Of a DNA stretch of 36,003 nucleotides, positions 32,306 through 36,003 are shown in pieces. How positions within the stretch are numbered: position 1 is the first letter of the stretch; every line of letters starts with the position of its first letter. The notes beneath the pieces were generated by a model. The model did not search any database. It saw nothing but the letters and a program-made list of their open reading frames with translations, and was not told the DNA's origin. Made by a program: the position numbers and the translations under genes. Source of the stretch: JAABRU01 sp050180235 (GTDB lineage: Bacteria; Desulfobacterota; Desulfobacteria; Desulfobacterales; Desulfococcaceae); the NCBI GenBank assembly GCA_050180235.1, contig JBFXEJ010000061.1, positions 1 through 36,003 of the forward strand, written 5' to 3'.

Positions 32306-32754
32306 TTTATCTGTTTGCAATAATTATAAAAAACATCAGCCGTGAACAGCTTTCTGCCCTGCTGGTTTCCCTAGCGGATCGGGCCAATCTCGCGGTTCCG
32401 CATCTCCGTCCGTGCAGTGCAGGTCACAGTTATATGGTCTTTGACTGCAAAGGGAATATCTCAAAATGTCAGATGAATACATCTGTAACAGACATCAGCG
32501 ATTCCAATCCGCTCATAAGCCTGCAGGAAAACAGAACCGGTCTTCAAAACCTCAGTGTGGATGAAAAAGAAGAATGCAAATTCTGCAAATGGAAATACTG
32601 GTGCGGGGGCGGCTGCCCTTTGGAAACCTTTCACTTTACCGGCAGATATGACAGAAAATCCCCCAACTGCAATATCTGCAAATCCCTTTTCCCTGAAATC
32701 ATCCGGCTGGAAGGTCTCCGGCTGCTCGCATACGGCCAGCCTTTGGACATCTAA
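32275..32754 (+). pseudogene. C-terminal SPASM remnant of a radical SAM enzyme
   Basis: The frame is open from 32275 (after a stop at 32272-32274) to the stop at 32752-32754, but the first ATG is at 32434. Clear homologous sequence begins about 32335 ('SREQLSALLVSLADRANLAVPHL') before any start codon. The product shows SPASM-type auxiliary-cluster cysteines: 'CSAGHSYMVFDCKGNISKCQM', 'CKFCKWKYWCGGGCPL', 'NCNICKSLFPEIIRLEGLRLL'. The radical SAM barrel with its CxxxCxxC motif is missing, its place being taken by the end of the fusion gene. The ending resembles peptide-modifying radical SAM/SPASM enzymes such as FxsB. It is either a truncated relic or, less likely, a 106-residue Fe-S protein starting at 32434. 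Confidence 0.75.
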
Positions 32755-32951
32755 TACCAAATCGCCATTGAAAATATACTTAGGTGATTTCTGAAAATAA
32801 ATATCCCGGTTCAGTTCACAGGAACAGGGCAAAAGCTGGAAGCTTTTGATACTTTGAAGGGATATTCTTTTCTGGAAATCACCTTATGAAACACACCCCT
32901 GCCTCTCTCAGGAGGGGATTTTCTGAAAAAATCAATGGCGAATCGGTATAA
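32752..32951. repeat. ~200-bp inverted-end repeat, same family ends, nested palindrome
   Basis: The left end TAATACCAAATCGCCATTGA and the right end TCAATGGCGAATCGGTATAA are imperfect inverted ends matching those at 17206-17360 and 23006-23137. Inside, 32780-32807 and 32859-32886 form a second ~28-bp imperfect inverted repeat (AGGTGATTTC ... GAAATCACCT). In the middle, CAAAAGCT-gga-AGCTTTTG (about 32830-32848) makes a tight hairpin. The element could fold almost entirely into one stem. The rest of the gap up to the next gene (about 32955-33300) holds nothing I can recognise. Confidence 0.65.
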
Positions 32952-33307
32952 TATTTATATGTGGCAATCTGGGTTAATAATAAATGAACATCCGCTTTTC
33001 AAACCCGGAGCCGCTGTCACCCTGAATTTCGATGTGAACCTGAGTCCGCTTTCCGTTCCTGAGATGCTCCCTGACCAGTTTGCCAACCCGCTGTGCCTGC
33101 TTTGGCATTCCTGAAGATATTCTCAAATTTCTTATCAAAAAATGTAAACTTTTTTCCAGCCAATGTCATAATGAATTTCAGGGGAAAACAGTTCCATAAA
33201 CAGACGGAAATATTTTCCAATCCTATGCTTCTCTTGCAAATAAAAGAAATCTGCGGTATGTAGTTTCCGCAAATCTCAGAATCTTTATGCAAAGGCGGGG
33301 AAAATAT

Positions 33308-34351
33308 ATGTTTACAGTTGATCTGCGATCCGACACCCTTACCCGGCCCACTGCGGACATGCGCGCAGCTATGGCCGAAGCTGAGGTCGGGGATGATGTT
33401 TTTGGGGAAGACCCCACGGTAAACCGTCTGGAGGAAATGGCAGCGGAACGGATGGGTAAAGAGGCCGCTCTGTTCGTGAGCAGCGGAACAATGGGAAATC
33501 TGGTGGCCCAGCTTACCCACTGCGGACGGGGCGATGAAAGCATTCTGGGGGATCAGTCCCATGTTTTTTATTATGAACAGGGCGGATCTGCCGCTCTGGG
33601 CGGCATTCATCCCCGCACAGTTCCCAATCTGCCGGATGGAACCCTTGACCTGAAAGCTGTTGAAGAGGCCATCCGGCCCGATAATATTCATTTTCCCCGT
33701 ACCCGGCTGATTATTCTGGAAAATACACACAACCGCTGCTGCGGTGCGCCTTTGGATGCGGCGTATATGAAATCCGTTGGGAAACTGGCCCTGAAATACG
33801 GCCTGAAAATCCATGTGGATGGAGCGCGCATATTCAATGCTGCTGTGGCTCTGAAAACAGATGTCTGTGATCTGGCCGCAGATGCTGATTCGGTTTCTTT
33901 CTGCCTTAGCAAAGGGCTGGCCGCGCCTGTGGGTTCAATGTTATGCGGAAACCGGGATTTTATAAAACAGGCCCGGAGGAACCGGAAAATCCTGGGTGGC
34001 GGAATGCGTCAGTCCGGAATTCTGGCGGCTGCCGGCATTGTGGCTCTGACAGAAATGCCCCGGCGGCTGGCCGAAGATCATGACAATGCACGGAAACTGG
34101 CTCTGGGGCTGTCGGAAATCAGAGGCATCTCTCCTGATCCCGGAACTGTACGCAGCAATATTGTCTATTTTGATCTGACACGGGAAGATATGAGCGCACA
34201 GGATTTGGCAGATCATCTGAAACAGTACGGTGTTCAGGTGCTTCCCCTGGGTCCGGGAAAACGGCTCCGGGCCGTTACCCATTATCATATAACATCTCAG
34301 GATATTGACTATGTTCTGAAAATATTTCAGAAAGTTATGGACAGAAAATAA
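33308..34351 (+). CDS. ltaE: Low-specificity L-threonine aldolase
   Basis: PLP enzyme splitting L-threonine (or allo-threonine) to glycine and acetaldehyde. The start at 33308 gives the family-typical 'MFTVDLRSDTLTRPT'; an ATG 21 nt upstream would add 'MQRRGKY' over the G-rich Shine-Dalgarno region. The 347-residue product has 'EVGDDVFGEDPTVNRLE', 'SSGTMGNLVAQL', 'LENTHNRCCG', 'HVDGARIFNAAVAL', and the PLP Lys at about 202 in 'FCLSKGLAAPVGSML'. Length and motifs are complete. It feeds glycine, which may connect it to the gcv operon, but they are far apart. mtnA follows after 14 nt, suggesting co-transcription. Confidence 0.92.
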   Translation: MFTVDLRSDTLTRPTADMRAAMAEAEVGDDVFGEDPTVNRLEEMAAERMGKEAALFVSSGTMGNLVAQLTHCGRGDESILGDQSHVFYYEQGGSAALGGIHPRTVPNLPDGTLDLKAVEEAIRPDNIHFPRTRLIILENTHNRCCGAPLDAAYMKSVGKLALKYGLKIHVDGARIFNAAVALKTDVCDLAADADSVSFCLSKGLAAPVGSMLCGNRDFIKQARRNRKILGGGMRQSGILAAAGIVALTEMPRRLAEDHDNARKLALGLSEIRGISPDPGTVRSNIVYFDLTREDMSAQDLADHLKQYGVQVLPLGPGKRLRAVTHYHITSQDIDYVLKIFQKVMDRK

Positions 34352-34365
34352 AAAAGGATAAAAAT

Positions 34366-35475
34366 ATGACAGATACAGAACCGAAACTCATGCGTCCCAT
34401 CTGCCTGGATGCGGAAGAAAAATTCATAAAGATTATTGACCAGAGACTCCTGCCCCATGAATATGTCATAATGGCACTTGAAAATCTGGACGATATTATT
34501 GTGGCCATAAAAGAAATGTATGTCAGGGGCGCACCCCTGATTGGAGCGGCCGGTGCCTGCGGAGTGTATCTCATTGCCCTTCAGGCCCCGAAAAAAAATG
34601 CAGCAGAATATTTCAGACAGGAATGCGCCAGACTCAAGTCTGCCCGTCCCACTGCTGTGAATCTGGCCTGGGCTGTGGATCGTATGCTTGCTGTGGTGCT
34701 GAAAGAAAAAGGGCATAAAAAACGCATTGCAGCAGCACAGAAAGAAGCTGAGGCCATTATTGAATTCGAATCTGAAAACTGCAGAAAAATCGGGGAATAC
34801 GGACTGCCCCTGATTCAGGAAATCAGTGAGAAAAAAGGGGGAAAAACAGTAAATATTCTGACCCACTGCAACGCGGGCCGGCTGGCCTGCATTGACTGGG
34901 GAACAGCGACAGCACCCATGTATGCCGCTCATAACGCGGGAATTGACATTCATGTATGGGTGGATGAAACCCGTCCTCTCAATCAGGGTGCGCGACTGAC
35001 CGCGTGGGAGCTGGGAAAAGCCGGAATAAAACACACGGTTATCACGGACAACGCGGGCGGGCATCTAATGCAGCATGGCATGGTGGATATGGTAATCACA
35101 GGCACGGATCGCACCACCTGCACCGGCGATGTGGCAAACAAAATCGGGACTTATCTCAAGGCATTGGCTGCCAAAGACAATAATATTCCCTTTTATGTGG
35201 CCCTGCCTTCCACCACTTTTGACTGGACTCTGCGCGATGGGATAAAGGAAATTCCCATTGAGGAAAGAAACCCGGATGAAGTGCGCTATGTTCAGGGATA
35301 TGACAGGGGAAGCATAACAAGTGTTCTGATTCCGCCTGCGCAAAGTCCGGCAGCCAATTATGCGTTTGACGTGACACCCGCCCGGCTTGTCACCGGATTC
35401 ATAACAGAACGGGGCATATGCAAAGCCGCAGAAGCGGACATCCGCAGGCTGTTTCCGGAACACAGCGGCAAATAA
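34366..35475 (+). CDS. mtnA: S-methyl-5-thioribose-1-phosphate isomerase
   Basis: Converts methylthioribose-1-phosphate to methylthioribulose-1-phosphate in methionine salvage. The 369-residue product has the family's 'VRGAPLIGAAGACG' (53-66), 'RPTAVNLAWA', the catalytic Cys168 in 'LTHCNAG' and Asp248 in 'TGTDR'. 'DNAGGHLMQHGMVD' and 'NKIGTYLKALAAK' are also present. It is slightly longer than the usual ~345 residues. The start follows 'AAAAAGGA' about 8 nt upstream. The closest relatives that could be confused with it are eIF2B-like ribose-1,5-bisphosphate isomerases, but the Cys/Asp pair and overall length favour MtnA. No other salvage gene is in view. Confidence 0.93.
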   Translation: MTDTEPKLMRPICLDAEEKFIKIIDQRLLPHEYVIMALENLDDIIVAIKEMYVRGAPLIGAAGACGVYLIALQAPKKNAAEYFRQECARLKSARPTAVNLAWAVDRMLAVVLKEKGHKKRIAAAQKEAEAIIEFESENCRKIGEYGLPLIQEISEKKGGKTVNILTHCNAGRLACIDWGTATAPMYAAHNAGIDIHVWVDETRPLNQGARLTAWELGKAGIKHTVITDNAGGHLMQHGMVDMVITGTDRTTCTGDVANKIGTYLKALAAKDNNIPFYVALPSTTFDWTLRDGIKEIPIEERNPDEVRYVQGYDRGSITSVLIPPAQSPAANYAFDVTPARLVTGFITERGICKAAEADIRRLFPEHSGK

Positions 35476-35484
35476 GGAGATTCT

Positions 35485-35877
35485 ATGACAGGCAGCGAAG
35501 AATTCATGCAGAAAGACAAGTTTGCCCGGCATACAGGCATTGATTTGCTGGAAATGTCTCCGGGAAAGGCCAAAGCCCGGATGGAAATCCGGGAGGAACA
35601 CAAAAACGGCATGGGAGTTGCCCACGGCGGCGCGATTTTCACGCTCGCGGATCTGGTGTTTGCAGCGGCTTCCAATTCCCGCGGCATCCCTGCTCTGGCC
35701 ATCAATGTCAGCATTTCCTATCTGAAAAAAGTAACTGAAGGAACCCTGACAGCGGAAGCTGCTGAGGTTTCCCTGAATCCCAAACTTGGCAGTTATACGG
35801 TTGAGGTCAGGGATGAAACAGGGGATATGGTGGCCATCTTTCAGGGAATGGTGTACCGGAAAACAGGAAAAAAATGA
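35485..35877 (+). CDS. PaaI-family hotdog thioesterase
   Basis: 130-residue single hotdog-fold protein. The signature 'NGMGVAHGGAIFTLADLVFAAASNSRG' region holds His47-Gly48-Gly49 and the catalytic Asp56, as in PaaI acyl-CoA thioesterases. The length is normal. AAGGAG lies 6-7 nt before the ATG, and mtnA ends 9 nt upstream, so the two are in one transcript. The natural acyl-CoA substrate cannot be told from the sequence; there are no phenylacetate genes nearby, so I do not name it paaI. Confidence 0.9.
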   Translation: MTGSEEFMQKDKFARHTGIDLLEMSPGKAKARMEIREEHKNGMGVAHGGAIFTLADLVFAAASNSRGIPALAINVSISYLKKVTEGTLTAEAAEVSLNPKLGSYTVEVRDETGDMVAIFQGMVYRKTGKK

Positions 35878-35908
35878 AGGGTAGTGGGTCAAATCCGTTG
35901 ATGACGGT

Positions 35909-36003
35909 CTCCCCTCCCTTGAGGGAGGGGCAGGGGAGGGTGAAAACATCAGTTTGTTACAGGATATTATTTTTACCCCTCCCCTTACCCCACCCACAAG
36001 GGG
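35909..36003. repeat. G/C-rich inverted repeat at the right edge (continues outside)
   Basis: CCCCTCCC-TTGA-GGGAGGGG (35911-35930) is a perfect hairpin followed by CAGGGGAGGG. About 40 nt later the complement-like ACCCCTCCCCTTACCCCACCCACAAGGGG runs to the window edge, giving ~30-bp imperfect inverted arms around an AT-rich centre. This type of CCCTCCC/GGGAGGG repeat is widely dispersed in bacteria. The first hairpin might also stop transcription after the thioesterase gene, though no T-run follows directly. Confidence 0.6.

Noticed and set aside
32434..32754. Intact 106-residue Fe-S protein gene
   Set aside because: Homologous SPASM sequence begins about 100 nt before the first ATG without a start codon, which fits a truncated gene better.
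33017..33814. 265-codon minus-strand frame over the threonine aldolase start
   Set aside because: Most of it is antisense to conserved aldolase sequence, and the rest has no recognisable motif.
35911..35930. Intrinsic terminator after the thioesterase gene
   Set aside because: The hairpin is strong but has no following T-run, and it is part of a larger dispersed inverted repeat, so I list it as a repeat only.
35065..35997. 310-codon minus-strand frame at the right edge
   Set aside because: It covers mtnA and the thioesterase in antisense plus the palindromic repeat; no domain is seen.

Overview
The window reads as a chromosomal segment of a Desulfobacterota (former Deltaproteobacteria) bacterium, most like the Desulfobacterales / Desulfonema-type lineages. 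This is inferred from a split glycine decarboxylase (gcvPA/gcvPB), an Fe-S/DUF3786 protein, a three-cluster [NiFe]-hydrogenase-type small subunit, moderate G+C and many short dispersed palindromic repeats. No rRNA or tRNA gene and no CRISPR array was seen, so the placement is tentative.

Layout. (1) 1-10946, minus strand: one giant open reading frame (at least 3,648 codons, C-terminus beyond the left edge) for an exported, highly repetitive surface or matrix protein. It has a unique N-terminal ectodomain, many DUF11-type beta-sandwich repeats, a tandem block of ~101-residue cadherin/Ig-like repeats (303-bp unit) and Asp-rich calcium-binding-like linkers. (2) 10947-12466: a gene-free, repeat-rich divergent spacer with a ~277-bp foldable inverted repeat, an 87-bp MITE-like element with flanking TAATA repeats, and promoters for both sides. 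(3) 12467-17067: glycine cleavage operon gcvT-gcvH-gcvPA-gcvPB. (4) 17795-19150: rsmB. (5) 19532-22814: a tightly overlapping three-gene unit, Fe-S/DUF3786 protein, U32 (TrhP-like) protein, and an MJ0042 zinc-ribbon protein fused to a hydrogenase small subunit with no large subunit nearby.

(6) 23327-32305 is the most interesting part: a four-gene operon of the vWA-MoxR-VMAP 'ternary' conflict type. It encodes a stand-alone effector (alpha/beta hydrolase-TIR-EAD2), a VMAP protein carrying its own EAD2 adaptor, a MoxR AAA+ ATPase, and a 1,603-residue protein. The last fuses a SAV_2336-type vWA module to a second copy of the whole hydrolase-TIR-EAD2 effector and then to a STAND-like NTPase with a helical C-terminus. 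The hydrolase cores of the two effector copies are almost identical while their flanks have diverged, and both TIR domains have Gln where the NADase Glu is expected. EAD2-EAD2 contacts probably hold the system together, with vWA/MoxR/VMAP controlling the effectors. Right behind it lies the C-terminal SPASM remnant of a radical SAM enzyme. Related short repeats sit on both sides of the operon (23006-23137 and 32752-32951).

(7) 33308-35877: housekeeping genes, low-specificity threonine aldolase, mtnA and a PaaI-type hotdog thioesterase. The window ends in an inverted G/C-rich repeat.
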